From contig JAJXYF010000010.1 of NCBI GenBank assembly GCA_021780755.1, positions 1 to 64,000 of the forward strand: DNA of 64,000 nt, given 5' to 3'. The stretch is from Deltaproteobacteria bacterium (lineage in GTDB: Bacteria; Desulfobacterota; Binatia; Binatales; Binataceae). How positions within the stretch are numbered: position 1 is the first letter of the stretch; each line of letters opens with the position of its first letter. Both the position numbers and the translations under genes were made by a program. Positions 33,559-42,847 of this stretch are shown here, piece by piece. The notes beneath the pieces are model-generated. The model made no database searches, had not been told where the DNA came from, and was given only the letters and a program-made list of their open reading frames with translations.

Positions 33559-34337
33559 TCATCGCTCGCGTCCCTGCGCTGGCCCCTTCAAAAGGGGCTC
33601 GCAGTTCAAAAGGGGCTCGCAGTTGCCACGCATCGCTTCGCCGTCGACAATGCCGAGAACTCTCGACAACTCCGGCGAAGGTGCCTCGTTCCAATGATTC
33701 CTAAAGACTAGTTCCGTCAGTGGAAGTCGCGGCAGCCACCCAGCAGTCTCGAGCATCGGCCGCTTCGGGAACTCCTCAGGGAACCCAAGGCATAGATACC
33801 CGACAACCACCACGTCAATCGGGATTCCAAGCATCTCCCGTAACGCGTCGGGTTGAAGAAGGCTCACCCAGCCCACGCCAAGCCCTTCCGCCCGCGCCCC
33901 GCAAGCCACAGGTTCTGTATTGCGGCGCACGTGCTGTAAAGGTCCGTGTCGCGCATCGTGTTGCGTCCCAGCACAGCCGGGCCAAAGCGCCTTCGGTCAC
34001 AGGTGACGCAAATGTTCAGGGGTGCGTCGAGAATGCCTTCCAGTTTGAACGAGAGGTATTGTTCGCGTCGTTCTCGATGGAAGGTCTGGGCAGCACGCAG
34101 CCGTTCCGCTTCGACATGAGCGCGAATCTTTTTCCGCAGCTCAAGATCGTCGATGACGATAAAGTTCCACGGTTGAGAGAAGCCAACGGAACCTGCCTGA
34201 TGTGCGGCGGACAAAATCCGCGCCAGCGTTTCCGGAGCAACCGGATCCGATCTGAACGATCGGACGTCCCGGCGGCGTGCTATCGCTTCATAGACGCCTC
34301 GTCGCCACGCGGACGGAAATACGTTCACCGGTTCCAT
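33559..34337 (-). pseudogene. bluB: 5,6-dimethylbenzimidazole synthase BluB, split by a frameshift
   Basis: Flavin enzyme of the nitroreductase fold that cleaves FMNH2 with O2 to make the lower ligand of B12. The N-terminal part (34337 down to about 33905) is clear: YEAIARRRDVRSFRSDPVAP, AGSVGFSQPWNFIVI, CVTCDRRRFGPAVLGRNTM, CAAIQNLWLA. The C-terminal part continues only in another frame: GARAEGLGVGWVSLLQPDAL, VGYLCLGFPEEFPKRP. The shift falls in a GCGGGGCGCGGG run near 33898-33908, so one lost G or two extra would explain it; a sequencing error is possible. The start overlaps cobA-hemD by 13 bases. An 18-bp tandem duplication lies in the last codons. Confidence 0.9.
33587..33622. repeat. 18-bp tandem duplication in the bluB tail
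   Basis: TTCAAAAGGGGCTCGCAG occurs twice head to tail (33587-33604 and 33605-33622), duplicating six codons (NCEPLL) near the bluB C-terminus. Confidence 0.9.
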
Positions 34338-35842
34338 GCAGGTATGCCGTCCTCACGTTGCAGTGTTTTGCGATCGGAAGGTTTGCGCCTGCCAAGCATC
34401 TCGATCGCGCTAGAGACCGCGGACTCGATGTTGTCCGTCGGGCATTGAGCCACATTGGTTGCGCGATGATCGCGAGCGGCGGCTTCTGTGGCAGGACCAA
34501 TCGCGAGCATCGGAATACCAATCAGTGACGTTTTCGCTTCCCCGGTCAGCACCAAACCCGCGGCGCTAGAACTGGGAAGTACAATCAATTCAGGCAAACA
34601 TTCGTTGAGCTGCGCGAATTCATACGCGTACCGATAGGCCGACACCGCTTCGACCGTCGCACCAAGCGCTTCGAGTTCAGCCTGCAGGTTGGGCCGGCCT
34701 TGGGCCGCAACAATTAGCAGCAAGTGCTTCCTCGTCAGGTCTGGCGCGCTCCCGGCCAGGGCGTCGTGACAAGCGCCATTGAGCCGCAGCGTCGGCGAGC
34801 GACCGGTTCTTTCCATCGTCTCAGTCGCTTCCTCACCAACCGCTATGACGGCAATCCCGGCTGGGCGATCCAATTTCAGATTCAGGAGGTTAAGCCGGCG
34901 TGCGACCGCATCGACGCCTGCGGCACAGCCGAACACAATTCCGTCAAAGCGGTCGAGTTGCACCAGCGCCAGATCGAGGGCGGAGTAATCATCCAATTCC
35001 TTGACCGAGACGCTCGGACTTTCCATTACCTGTGCGCCGAGTGCGCGTAGCTGCGAAGCGATCTTCGAGCGGCCGGGCCGTGCGCGACCGACGAGCACCC
35101 GCCGGCTCCTAAGCGGCATCCGCTCGAACCATTGGATCCGTTCGCGCAGCGCGACGACATCGCCAACGATGACCAACGCGGGATCCGATCGGTGGTCACT
35201 CGGGATCCGGGATGCAAGATCCGCAAGCGTCCCCGAAATCACGCGCTGTTCAGGAGTGGTTGCCGCCGCGACGTATGCCGCGGGCGTCGATGGCGCACGC
35301 CCTTGGGCGATTAGCTGCTGGAGATTCTCCGCAAGCCGATGAGCTGCCATGTAGAGAACCAGCGTCTCGCGCGAATTGCCCACCTCCCCTTCCGCACAGT
35401 GACCGGTCGCGAGCGTGACCTGTGACGCATAGCGGCGATCGGTGAGTGGAATCCCGGCGTATGCGGCGGCACCCAGAGCGGCCGACACACCCGGCACGAT
35501 TTCAAAGGGTATTCCCGCCTCCGCCAGTTCCTCGGCTTCTTCCGCGCCGCGTCCGAAGATCAATGGATCACCAGATTTGAGCCGCACCACGATCCGTCCG
35601 GCCCGCGCGCGCTCAAGAACCATTGGATGCAATCGATATCCCGTCTTGCCATGCCCGTGACGCCGTCCGACGGCGAGCAATTCGGCTTGTGCGGGAACCA
35701 TTGACAGTATTTGCGACGGCACCAGTTCGTCGTACGCGACCACTTCCGCCACGCGCATGAGTTCAAGCGCGCGGATCGTCAGCAGCTTCGGATCTCCCGG
35801 CCCCGCTCCAACCAGATATACGATGCCTTGTCCCGTCATCAT
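34325..35842 (-). CDS. cobA-hemD: Fused uroporphyrinogen-III C-methyltransferase and uroporphyrinogen-III synthase
   Basis: Bifunctional enzyme feeding the corrin pathway: the HemD part closes hydroxymethylbilane to uroporphyrinogen III and the CobA part methylates it twice to precorrin-2. 505 residues. Residues 1-245 are CobA (YLVGAGPGDPKLLTIRA, VRLKSGDPLIFGRG, PGVSAALGAAAYAGIPLTDR, GDVVALRERIQWFE). Residues 250-480 are HemD-like (LVGRARPGRSKIASQLRALGA, FDGIVFGCAAGVDAV, AIGPATEAAARD). Two Met codons open the gene; ATG 35842 overlaps cbiF by four bases. No precorrin-2 dehydrogenase domain is seen here. Confidence 0.95.
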   Translation of the reverse strand: MMTGQGIVYLVGAGPGDPKLLTIRALELMRVAEVVAYDELVPSQILSMVPAQAELLAVGRRHGHGKTGYRLHPMVLERARAGRIVVRLKSGDPLIFGRGAEEAEELAEAGIPFEIVPGVSAALGAAAYAGIPLTDRRYASQVTLATGHCAEGEVGNSRETLVLYMAAHRLAENLQQLIAQGRAPSTPAAYVAAATTPEQRVISGTLADLASRIPSDHRSDPALVIVGDVVALRERIQWFERMPLRSRRVLVGRARPGRSKIASQLRALGAQVMESPSVSVKELDDYSALDLALVQLDRFDGIVFGCAAGVDAVARRLNLLNLKLDRPAGIAVIAVGEEATETMERTGRSPTLRLNGACHDALAGSAPDLTRKHLLLIVAAQGRPNLQAELEALGATVEAVSAYRYAYEFAQLNECLPELIVLPSSSAAGLVLTGEAKTSLIGIPMLAIGPATEAAARDHRATNVAQCPTDNIESAVSSAIEMLGRRKPSDRKTLQREDGIPAWNR

Positions 35843-36621
35843 TCGCGTTCCGTCGATGGCGCCTTGACCTTCGCCCTGCGAAAGCGATGGCTGAAGTCAG
35901 GTGCGTACAACCGTGAGTTTGCGAAGTCGTTCGAAGTGAGCACACGGCCCACGATAATCATCGACTGACTTTTTATTCCGACCTCCCGAACCCGAGTATG
36001 AATATCGCCGAGCGTTCCGAGCACGATTTTCTGGTCCGGACAGGAGGCCTTGTGAACCACCGCGACCGGGCAGTCGGAGCCGTACTCAGGCATCAATGAA
36101 TCGGCGACTTCTCTAAGCAGAGTAATGCTGAGAAAGAGTGCGAGGGTAGCCCGATGCCGTGCGAGATCGCCAAGTTTCTCCCGATCCGGCATCGGCGTGC
36201 GTCCCTCGGCGCGCGTCAAAATCACCGTCTGGCTTAGCTCGGGAAGAGTTAGTTCTCGACCCAATGCCGCGGCAGCCGCGGTAAAGGATGAAACGCCCGG
36301 AATAATTTCGAATGGAATTCCGAGGTGATCGAGCCGGCGCATCTGTTCGGCGGTCGAACCGAATACCGACGGGTCGCCGGTATGCACCCGCGCAACATCT
36401 TGATTGGCATCCCGCGCGGCGACGATCACGTCGATAATCTCATCGAGCGTCATACCGGAGGAATCGAGAACTTTGGCGTCGGCCCGCGCCATCGCGATTG
36501 CTTCACGCGGAACCAGCGAGCCGGTGTAGAGCACCACCGGGCACGACGAAATCAACTCCGCCGCGCGCAACGTGAGCAGCTTGGGATCGCCGGGACCCGC
36601 TCCGATGATGTAAACCTTCAT
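35839..36621 (-). CDS. cbiF: (Cobalt-)precorrin-4 C11-methyltransferase CbiF/CobM
   Basis: SAM-dependent tetrapyrrole methylase for C11 of the corrin ring. 260 residues from ATG 36621, which has GAGGAG just upstream; a longer upstream reading is not family-like. Motifs: VYIIGAGPGDPKLLTLRAAE, YTGSLVP, VHTGDPSVFGSTAEQM, PGVSSFTAAAAALGRELTLPE, and VILTRAEGRTPMP typical of CbiF/CobM. Eight bases after the preceding unknown gene and overlapping cobA-hemD by four. Confidence 0.95.
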   Translation of the reverse strand: MKVYIIGAGPGDPKLLTLRAAELISSCPVVLYTGSLVPREAIAMARADAKVLDSSGMTLDEIIDVIVAARDANQDVARVHTGDPSVFGSTAEQMRRLDHLGIPFEIIPGVSSFTAAAAALGRELTLPELSQTVILTRAEGRTPMPDREKLGDLARHRATLALFLSITLLREVADSLMPEYGSDCPVAVVHKASCPDQKIVLGTLGDIHTRVREVGIKSQSMIIVGRVLTSNDFANSRLYAPDFSHRFRRAKVKAPSTERE

Positions 36622-36629
36622 CAGTCTCC

Positions 36630-37046
36630 TCACAGGCAGCGAAGCACGGTATCGCGAACGATCTCCCAGATGGGCGCGGGAATTTCGGCGAGCCAGCGCA
36701 CGTTCACCGCTTCGTCCTCGGAGAGTTCCTCTTGTCCGCTTGGATCGATCAGCAATCGCCACAGGCGGTCACTGACTGACGCGTTGCGTTCGATCAGCAG
36801 TCGCTCCGCGAGCAGCCTGGCAAGCGCTTCGCCCTCCAGATCGAGCCTCAAGTAAGGTGCGGCAAGCTCGACTGCGCGCCGCGGCGCGAGCCTGATGTAG
36901 CGGCGTTCGAGCGCGTCTATTTCACCCGGCGACTCGAAGCCCGCGGCCTCGAAGTCGCACGGCTCCTTCGTATTCCCGATCAGAAAAAACTCGTCCCCGG
37001 TCTCGGCCAGAAGCGCGCCCGCAAGCCGTCCCACGCGCGCCATCAT
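36630..37046 (-). CDS. Unknown protein inside the cobalamin operon
   Basis: 138 residues, not recognised. Mostly helical and acidic, no signal or membrane segment; it starts MMARVGRLAGALLAETGDEFFLIGNTKEPCDFE and ends with a helix IPAPIWEIVRDTVLRCL. A Cys occurs in KEPCDFE and one near the end. Start overlaps cbiH by four bases and the stop is eight bases from cbiF, so it is co-translated with two methylase genes. The position suggests a role in the middle of the corrin pathway or as a chaperone-like partner, but that is inference only. Confidence 0.75.
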   Translation of the reverse strand: MMARVGRLAGALLAETGDEFFLIGNTKEPCDFEAAGFESPGEIDALERRYIRLAPRRAVELAAPYLRLDLEGEALARLLAERLLIERNASVSDRLWRLLIDPSGQEELSEDEAVNVRWLAEIPAPIWEIVRDTVLRCL

Positions 37047-37888
37047 TCTCTCCCCGCCGGTTCCGGCGATCCGGCCAACACCAGCGAATAGCCCGGGCGT
37101 TGACCGGGAAGCACTTCGCCTTCGGTGGTGTACTTGTTGGTGTAGCCCCGGGGCGTGACCATGTAGCCCTCGAAGACGTAGGTGTTACTCGAACCGACCA
37201 GCACCGTGGTGAGCATCCCGATTTCGTAGTCGAGAAAGTGATCGACGTCAGTCAAAACCGCATGCTGCATTTTTCGGTAGGCACTCTTCACGAGCGCTAC
37301 CGGAGTTGCACCGTCGCGGTACTTCCTGATGATCGATTGCGCCTCAACGATCTGGCGCGTTCGCCTGCCGCTGGCCGGATTGTAAAGGCCGATCACGAAG
37401 TCAGCTTGTGCGGCGGCCTCGATTCGGCGCGTTATTACCGGCCACGGCGTCAGCAGGTCTGAAAGCGAAATCGCGCAGAAGTCATGAACCAGCGGAGCGC
37501 CCATCAGCGAGGCGCATGAACTAAGCGCGGTGACGCCGGGGATAATATGAAGCTTGGGCGAATTGCCGCGCTTCCATCCGAGGTCCCGGAGCACCTGGAA
37601 GACCAGTCCGGCCATTCCGTAGACGCCCGCGTCGCCAGACGAAATCAGTGCGACCTTGGCGCCGTCGCGCGCGCGTTCCACCGCGGTCCGCGCCCGTCCA
37701 ATCTCTTCGGTCATCCCGGTGCGGACGATTTCCTTGCCGCGAATCAGTTCGCTGACCAGCTTGATGTAGGTGGTGTAACCGACCACGAGCTCGGCATCCG
37801 CGATCGCGCGGGTCGCGGCCGGCGTTACGTGATCGTGCGCGCCGGGACCGATTCCCACGACGTAAAGAACGCCCTTCGCGTCAGACAT
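37043..37888 (-). CDS. cbiH: (Cobalt-)precorrin-3B C17-methyltransferase CbiH/CobJ
   Basis: Methylates C17 and drives ring contraction in the corrin pathway. 281 residues from ATG 37888 (GGAGGAGG nine to sixteen bases upstream). Motifs: LYVVGIGPGAHDHVTPAATRA, VGYTTYIKLV, ISSGDAGVYGMAGLV, PGVTALSSCASLMGAPLVHDFCAISLSD and LYNPASGRR, all typical of CobJ/CbiH. A longer upstream reading overlaps cbiG. There is no C-terminal Fe-S extension of the kind some CbiH60-type enzymes have. Confidence 0.95.
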   Translation of the reverse strand: MSDAKGVLYVVGIGPGAHDHVTPAATRAIADAELVVGYTTYIKLVSELIRGKEIVRTGMTEEIGRARTAVERARDGAKVALISSGDAGVYGMAGLVFQVLRDLGWKRGNSPKLHIIPGVTALSSCASLMGAPLVHDFCAISLSDLLTPWPVITRRIEAAAQADFVIGLYNPASGRRTRQIVEAQSIIRKYRDGATPVALVKSAYRKMQHAVLTDVDHFLDYEIGMLTTVLVGSSNTYVFEGYMVTPRGYTNKYTTEGEVLPGQRPGYSLVLAGSPEPAGRE

Positions 37889-39038
37889 CGGCGACCTCCT
37901 CCGCAACTCGTTTACTGAATGGCACCCGCGCAACCGCCAGCGTCATCGAACGTCCCGCACCGGGCTCGGTATAGGCCTGCTTGGGAACAAGTAGCCGCTT
38001 GGCGCCTGCGCACAGAAGTGCCGCAGGCTCAGCCACACCGCGCGTCCCGACGTAACGCTTCACCGTCTCCGACGGATTTTCGATTCCAGGTACCGGGTCC
38101 AGTTCTTCGGCGGTATAGATTTTGAGCGGCCATCCGAAGCGCTCCGCGAGCGCCAGGATTGCCGGCTCTCCCTTCTTCTTGTCGATCGTAGCGAGCGCCT
38201 TTACCGACTTGGGCGACAGATGATTGCGCGCGAGCACGCTCAGCATTCCCCGCTCGATCAGTTCCGATGAGGTTCCCTTATCACAGCCGATTCCGAGCAC
38301 GAGGCTCTTGGGCCGATAGATCACGGTGTTGGCCCAATGCTCCGGGTGCGATTCCTTGATCTCGCGATCCGTCGCGATCAGCAGAATCTCGAACGCGCGC
38401 GCATCGACTCCGTCGAGTGAAGTGGTGTAACGCACGCCCGGCGGCAATGGCTTGTCGAGCGGCCACCAGTTAGGCTCGCCCGCCTCCTGCACGAACAGAA
38501 CCGGCGCGGCATTCACAACCGCGGCGCATCCGCGCGTTACGTTGCGGTCCGGATCGTCGAGCTTCCAGCCGAATTCGCGACCGAGAATATCGACGGTGAG
38601 GGTGCCGATCGCGTCGGAGGCGGTGGTCACGACGGATTGCGATCCGAGAATCTTGGCAACGCGATCGGTAAAGAAGTTGCCGCGCCCAACGTGACCCGAG
38701 AGCACGCAGATCGCGAAGCGCGCGGCGTCATCGACGCAGACCACGGCCGGGTCGACCTTCTTGTCCTTGAGCAACGGGGCGATCATCCTCACCACCGCGC
38801 CGACACTGATAACGAAGACCTGACAGTCGTAAGCGGTGAAGGTCTCGCCTAGCACCGGCCCCATAGGCAATTTGAGCGTGAGCGCGCGTGACAGTTCCGG
38901 GATCGCCTGCGCCGCGCCGAGAAGTTTTTCCGAAACGTAGACGTCAGCATCGCCGAGCGTTCCTGCCAGGCGCGCGGCGATCCCGAGCCCATGCCGCGTG
39001 ATCGCATAGACTGCGAATGGTTTACGCTCGCCCATCAC
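37881..39038 (-). CDS. cbiG: Cobalt-precorrin-5A hydrolase CbiG
   Basis: Opens the delta-lactone and releases the C20-derived two-carbon unit as acetaldehyde, a step found only in the early-cobalt (anaerobic-type) pathway. 385 residues: N-terminal part with YAITRHGLGIAARLAG, central CbiG core (VGAVVRMIAPLLKDKKVDPAVVCVDD, VLSGHVGRGNFFTDRVA) and the C-terminal CbiG_C region (LVLGIGCDKGTSSELIERGM, ALATIDKKKGEPAILALAERFG). Overlaps cbiL by four bases and cbiH by eight. Its presence with CbiD and CbiX fixes the pathway type. Confidence 0.95.
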   Translation of the reverse strand: MMGERKPFAVYAITRHGLGIAARLAGTLGDADVYVSEKLLGAAQAIPELSRALTLKLPMGPVLGETFTAYDCQVFVISVGAVVRMIAPLLKDKKVDPAVVCVDDAARFAICVLSGHVGRGNFFTDRVAKILGSQSVVTTASDAIGTLTVDILGREFGWKLDDPDRNVTRGCAAVVNAAPVLFVQEAGEPNWWPLDKPLPPGVRYTTSLDGVDARAFEILLIATDREIKESHPEHWANTVIYRPKSLVLGIGCDKGTSSELIERGMLSVLARNHLSPKSVKALATIDKKKGEPAILALAERFGWPLKIYTAEELDPVPGIENPSETVKRYVGTRGVAEPAALLCAGAKRLLVPKQAYTEPGAGRSMTLAVARVPFSKRVAEEVADV

Positions 39039-39811
39039 GCCTCAACCTTCGCCAGCTCGGCCGCAGGCGAAACATAGCCCGCCAGGACGCCGCTGCGTTC
39101 TTTGCGCGTGACTACGACCATCGCGAAACAGTCACCACGCTCACTGCGCACTTCACGAACGTCTCTGACGATTCTCTGCTCGCGCATCGTTGCCTTGGCC
39201 ACGAACACGGCCTTTTCAATAAGTCCGGTCCGCTCCAGAGCGGCGACGACTTTCGGCATCTCGGAACCAATCTTCATCAAGATCGTGGTGTCGAAGGCGT
39301 TCAGAGTGGCGACGAGATCATCCACGCCGTAATTCGCGGGAATTATCGCGATTCGTTCGAGACCGTCGGCGAGCGGTGTGCCGGTGATCGCGGGCACCGC
39401 CATGATCGACGAGACTCCTGGCACTACTTCCACGCGAATTCCGGGCCAGCGCTGCGCTGCTTCCCGCTGGAGGTACCCGAACGTGCTGTAGAGGGACGGA
39501 TCGCCTTCCGTCGCGAAAGCAACCGAGCGACCGCGTTCGAGATGTTCCCCAATTTTCGAAAATGCGGCGTCCCACGCGCTGCGCAGACGCGATGGCTCCT
39601 TGCTCATCGGGAAGGTCAGGAACAGGCGCTCCTGTCCCGGCACCTTTCCGATGACGGGTTCGATTATCTTCCACGCCATTGAAGCGCCGTAGTCGGAACT
39701 TCTGGGGAGTGCCAGTACTTCAGCGCGCTTGAGCGTTTCGACCGCGCGCAGAGTCATCAGGTCCGGAGCGCCCGGGCCGACGCCGACTCCGTAGAGCGTT
39801 CCGTAATTCAT
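39035..39811 (-). CDS. cbiL: (Cobalt-)precorrin-2 C20-methyltransferase CbiL/CobI
   Basis: SAM-dependent methylation at C20, first methylation after cobalt insertion. 258 residues. Motifs: LYGVGVGPGAPDLMTLRAVE, the LALPRSSDYGASMAWKII segment special to CbiL/CobI, FATEGDPSLYSTFGYLQ, VVPGVSSIMAVPAITGTPLADG. Overlaps cbiET and cbiG by four bases on either side (ATGA-type coupling). Confidence 0.95.
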   Translation of the reverse strand: MNYGTLYGVGVGPGAPDLMTLRAVETLKRAEVLALPRSSDYGASMAWKIIEPVIGKVPGQERLFLTFPMSKEPSRLRSAWDAAFSKIGEHLERGRSVAFATEGDPSLYSTFGYLQREAAQRWPGIRVEVVPGVSSIMAVPAITGTPLADGLERIAIIPANYGVDDLVATLNAFDTTILMKIGSEMPKVVAALERTGLIEKAVFVAKATMREQRIVRDVREVRSERGDCFAMVVVTRKERSGVLAGYVSPAAELAKVEA

Positions 39812-41064
39812 TCGGCCTTACCTCCGGCGGCTGGTTTTTCGGCCGCGAAGATCTGGATTGGATTGAGTGCCTCGAAGCGCAGGTAGCGAGCGAGTGGTTC
39901 GGCGCGCGAAATCTGCAGCAGCGTGACATCGGGCACGATTCCGCGTCGGCGCAGAGCTCCGTAAACCTCGCTCGAGTTCTCCAGGGTGATCGCGTTGACT
40001 ACCAGCCGTCCACCCGGCCGCAGCCGTTCGAGCGCCACGTCAACGATCTCGTCCATGCTGCCCTTGCTGCCACCGACGAACACCGCGTCCGGCGTTTCGA
40101 GATCGGAAAGCGCCTCGGGGGCGCGGCCCGCGATCACGCGCACGTTGTCGATCGCGTGGGTGCGCAGATTCTCGTGGCAGATTTCGACGCCCTCGGGATC
40201 AACCTCGACCGCGTAAACGCGCCCGAGCGGCGCCAGCATCGCGGCTTCGATCGATATCGATCCGGATCCCGCGCCGATATCCCACACCACGCTATCCGGC
40301 CGGATACGCATCGATGCCAGCGAGAGCAGCCGCACTTCGCGTTTCGTGATCAAGCCCTTCTTCGGCATCCGCTTGGCAAATTCATCTTCATGGATGAACG
40401 GAATCGCCGGCGGCGCCTGCCAAGACTGATCCGTGCGCACCAGAATCATCACGTTGAGCGGTCCGATGTCCGCGCATGACGCCAGCTCCTGAATTGAAAA
40501 CGTTCGCACCCGTTCATCGGGTCCGGCCAGATTTTCGCAGACCCACGTCTTCCATTCGGTTTCGCCATGTTCGAGCATCAGCGCCGCCAGCCGTGCCGGC
40601 GAATTCTCGGGGTCAGTGAGAACACCCACTTTCCCGCAGATCCTGAGCCGCGTCAGAAAACCCTCGCGACTGCGACCATGCAGCGAGATGAACGCGGCGT
40701 CATCCCATTTGAGACCGGCGCGGGCGAACGCCCACTGGATCGAACTCGGATGCGGGACGACTTCCACGTGCTCCGCGCCCAGCCGCTTGATCACCAACGC
40801 GCCCACCCCAAAGAACATCGGATCGCCGGACGCAAGGATGCAGACGTTATGCTCGTCGGCGGCTTCGGCGATGCGCTCCAGTGCCTGCGCGAGGCCATCC
40901 TTGAACACGATCCGCGTGCCGCGAAACTGCGGAAAAAAAGCGAGATGACGTTCGCCGCCCGCGAGAACCTGCGCCGCCGCGACGGCGCTCACCGCGCGAC
41001 TGGAAAGTCCGCCGCAACCGTCGTCACCGATCCCGATGAGGGTTATCGCACGCGGACGGCTCAT
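39808..41064 (-). CDS. cobL: Fused (cobalt-)precorrin-6B/7 methyltransferase and decarboxylase CbiET/CobL
   Basis: Bifunctional enzyme methylating C5 and C15 and decarboxylating the C12 acetate. 418 residues: residues 1-210 are the CbiE tetrapyrrole methylase (LIGIGDDGCGGL, ILASGDPMFFGVGALVIKRL, PHPSSIQWAFARAGLKWDDA), residues 225-410 are CbiT, a Rossmann methyltransferase with WDIGAGSGSISIEAAML and DAVFVGGSKGSMDEIVD. Overlaps both cbiC and cbiL by four bases. Confidence 0.96.
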   Translation of the reverse strand: MSRPRAITLIGIGDDGCGGLSSRAVSAVAAAQVLAGGERHLAFFPQFRGTRIVFKDGLAQALERIAEAADEHNVCILASGDPMFFGVGALVIKRLGAEHVEVVPHPSSIQWAFARAGLKWDDAAFISLHGRSREGFLTRLRICGKVGVLTDPENSPARLAALMLEHGETEWKTWVCENLAGPDERVRTFSIQELASCADIGPLNVMILVRTDQSWQAPPAIPFIHEDEFAKRMPKKGLITKREVRLLSLASMRIRPDSVVWDIGAGSGSISIEAAMLAPLGRVYAVEVDPEGVEICHENLRTHAIDNVRVIAGRAPEALSDLETPDAVFVGGSKGSMDEIVDVALERLRPGGRLVVNAITLENSSEVYGALRRRGIVPDVTLLQISRAEPLARYLRFEALNPIQIFAAEKPAAGGKAE

Positions 41065-41711
41065 GCGGGCGTCTCGGTGGAAAGCAGCAGCAGTGCGTGA
41101 ATTATCGCGACCGCGATCGTGCTCCCGCCCTTCCGTCCGCGCGCCACGATGTACGGCGTTGGAATGCGCAGCGCCGCCTCCTTTGATTCGGCGGCCGAAA
41201 CGAACCCAACCGGCACGCCGATCACCAGCGCCGGGCGCGCACCTGTTTCTTCGACCAGGCGGACGGTTTCGAGCAGCGCAGTCGGTGCGTTGCCGATCGC
41301 GACAATTGCGCCGTCCAGAAGGCTGTTTCGATGCGCCTTTCGCATCGCTTCAATCGCGCGCGTGCTGTTTGCGGCTTTGGCGGCGGCGATCACATCGTCA
41401 TCGGAGATGAAGCAATGCGTCGAGCAACCGTAGGCCCTCAGCCGATCCTCGTTCAGTCCGGCGGTAATCATTTTGACATCCACCACGATCGGGCATCCGC
41501 GCCGCAACGCATCGATGCCCGTTCGCACGGCGTCCGGATGAAACCGCGTCAGCTCCTTGAATTCGAAATCCGCCGTTGCATGAATGACGCGGCGAACAAT
41601 CTGCCATTCAGCGGGGCTAAACTGATGCGGCCCGGCCTCACTATCGATAATTGCGAAGCTTCCGTCCTCGATACTGCGGCCTTTCGCCGTCATCTGGCGC
41701 ATGTCGCTCAT
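41061..41711 (-). CDS. cbiC: (Cobalt-)precorrin-8 methylmutase CbiC/CobH
   Basis: Moves the C11 methyl to C12, giving the (cobalt-)cobyrinate skeleton. 216 residues. The catalytic His is in VRRVIHATADFEF near residue 43; also VDVKMITAGLNEDRL, DGAIVAIGNAPTALLE and VPVGFVSAAESKE. Start touches the cbiD stop with a one-base overlap and the stop overlaps cbiET by four bases. Confidence 0.96.
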   Translation of the reverse strand: MSDMRQMTAKGRSIEDGSFAIIDSEAGPHQFSPAEWQIVRRVIHATADFEFKELTRFHPDAVRTGIDALRRGCPIVVDVKMITAGLNEDRLRAYGCSTHCFISDDDVIAAAKAANSTRAIEAMRKAHRNSLLDGAIVAIGNAPTALLETVRLVEETGARPALVIGVPVGFVSAAESKEAALRIPTPYIVARGRKGGSTIAVAIIHALLLLSTETPA

Positions 41712-42832
41712 CAGTTTTGCTCCGATTGAATCGCATGCGGCGGGTAATGGCCGAGCAGTCTGCCGTTGAAGTCAAGGAGGCAGGCGTGCACCGCCAGCTT
41801 TCCACCGGCATGCTGCGTCCCGTGTTCCACTACTCTGCGACAGACGAGTGATGCGATTCCTATATTCTCCGCCGAGCAGAGCTCCAGCACGTGGCGTGCG
41901 GTATTCGCCTGGCGAATCCGGGCACGCAACTCCTCACTGGCGCCCAGTTCCGCCGCGAGGCTTGCGAGTAGTTCCATGTTCACTTCAGAGCCGGCCGCGT
42001 GCGTCTGCATCCGACCATCCGCCATCTTCGAAAGTTTCCCGATCATGCCGACGATGACGGCGCACCGAATGTGACGACGCGCGCAATGCTTCAGCGCGGT
42101 TCCGACAAAATCGCCCATCTGGATGAACGCGTCTTCGGGCAGATGAGGCAAAAGCTTCATCGCGAAGGCTTCCGACTTTCCTCCGGTCGTCAGAACCAGC
42201 TCGCCAAGACCGCGCTCGCAGGCGACATCGATCGCCTGAATCACGCTCGCCTTGAACGCAGCGGTCGAGTAGGGCCGGACGATTCCGGTCGTGCCAAGGA
42301 TCGAGATACCACCGATCAGGCCGAGCCGTGCGTTGATCGTTTCCTTTGCCATCTCCTCGCCGCCCGGCACGCTGATAGTCACAATCGCTCCGCGATACTT
42401 GCTTCCCGCGAGTTCCTGCTCGACCATTTCCGTGATGTTGCGGCGCGGAACCGGATTCACCGCGGGCGCCCCGACCTCGAGGCCAAGTCCCGGCTTCGTC
42501 ACCGTCGCAACACCCTCACCGCCGCGGATCTCGACCGCCGGTTCGGAATGGAGCGTGACCTCGGCCACTAACTCCGCGCCATGAGTGCAGTCCGGATCAT
42601 CGCCCGCGTCCTTGATCACGCTGCAGATCGCCCCGGTCGGCGTCAGTTCGCAACGCTTGAGCGGAAACGTAACCGTCATTCGATTCGGCAGCGTGGTTTC
42701 GATTTCCGTGAGCACCGTATTCCTTACAAGACAACGCGCAGCCGCCTTGGCTGCCGCCGCGGCGCACGCGCCGGTGGTGAAGCCGGTGCGCAGCCCCTTG
42801 CGATTTCGCGGCGGTACATTGCCCTCTGCCAT
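41711..42832 (-). CDS. cbiD: Cobalt-precorrin-5B C1-methyltransferase CbiD
   Basis: C1 methylation in the early-cobalt pathway. 373 residues with the family opening LRTGFTTGACAAAAAKAA, then DAGDDPDCTHGAELVAEV, GVGVVTKPGL-like GEGVATVTKPGLGLEVG and AVNPVPRRNI, GGISILGTTGIVRPYS and LTTGGKSEAFA. Fifteen bases after the FNR-like gene. Identification is secure; a CbiD is not made by late-cobalt clusters, which use CobF. Confidence 0.96.
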   Translation of the reverse strand: MAEGNVPPRNRKGLRTGFTTGACAAAAAKAAARCLVRNTVLTEIETTLPNRMTVTFPLKRCELTPTGAICSVIKDAGDDPDCTHGAELVAEVTLHSEPAVEIRGGEGVATVTKPGLGLEVGAPAVNPVPRRNITEMVEQELAGSKYRGAIVTISVPGGEEMAKETINARLGLIGGISILGTTGIVRPYSTAAFKASVIQAIDVACERGLGELVLTTGGKSEAFAMKLLPHLPEDAFIQMGDFVGTALKHCARRHIRCAVIVGMIGKLSKMADGRMQTHAAGSEVNMELLASLAAELGASEELRARIRQANTARHVLELCSAENIGIASLVCRRVVEHGTQHAGGKLAVHACLLDFNGRLLGHYPPHAIQSEQN

Positions 42833-42847
42833 GATTCAGCCGTCATC

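Noticed and set aside
33559-34337. Two separate genes instead of one broken bluB
   Set aside because: The two overlapping frames match consecutive parts of one BluB protein, and the second lacks its own ribosome site.
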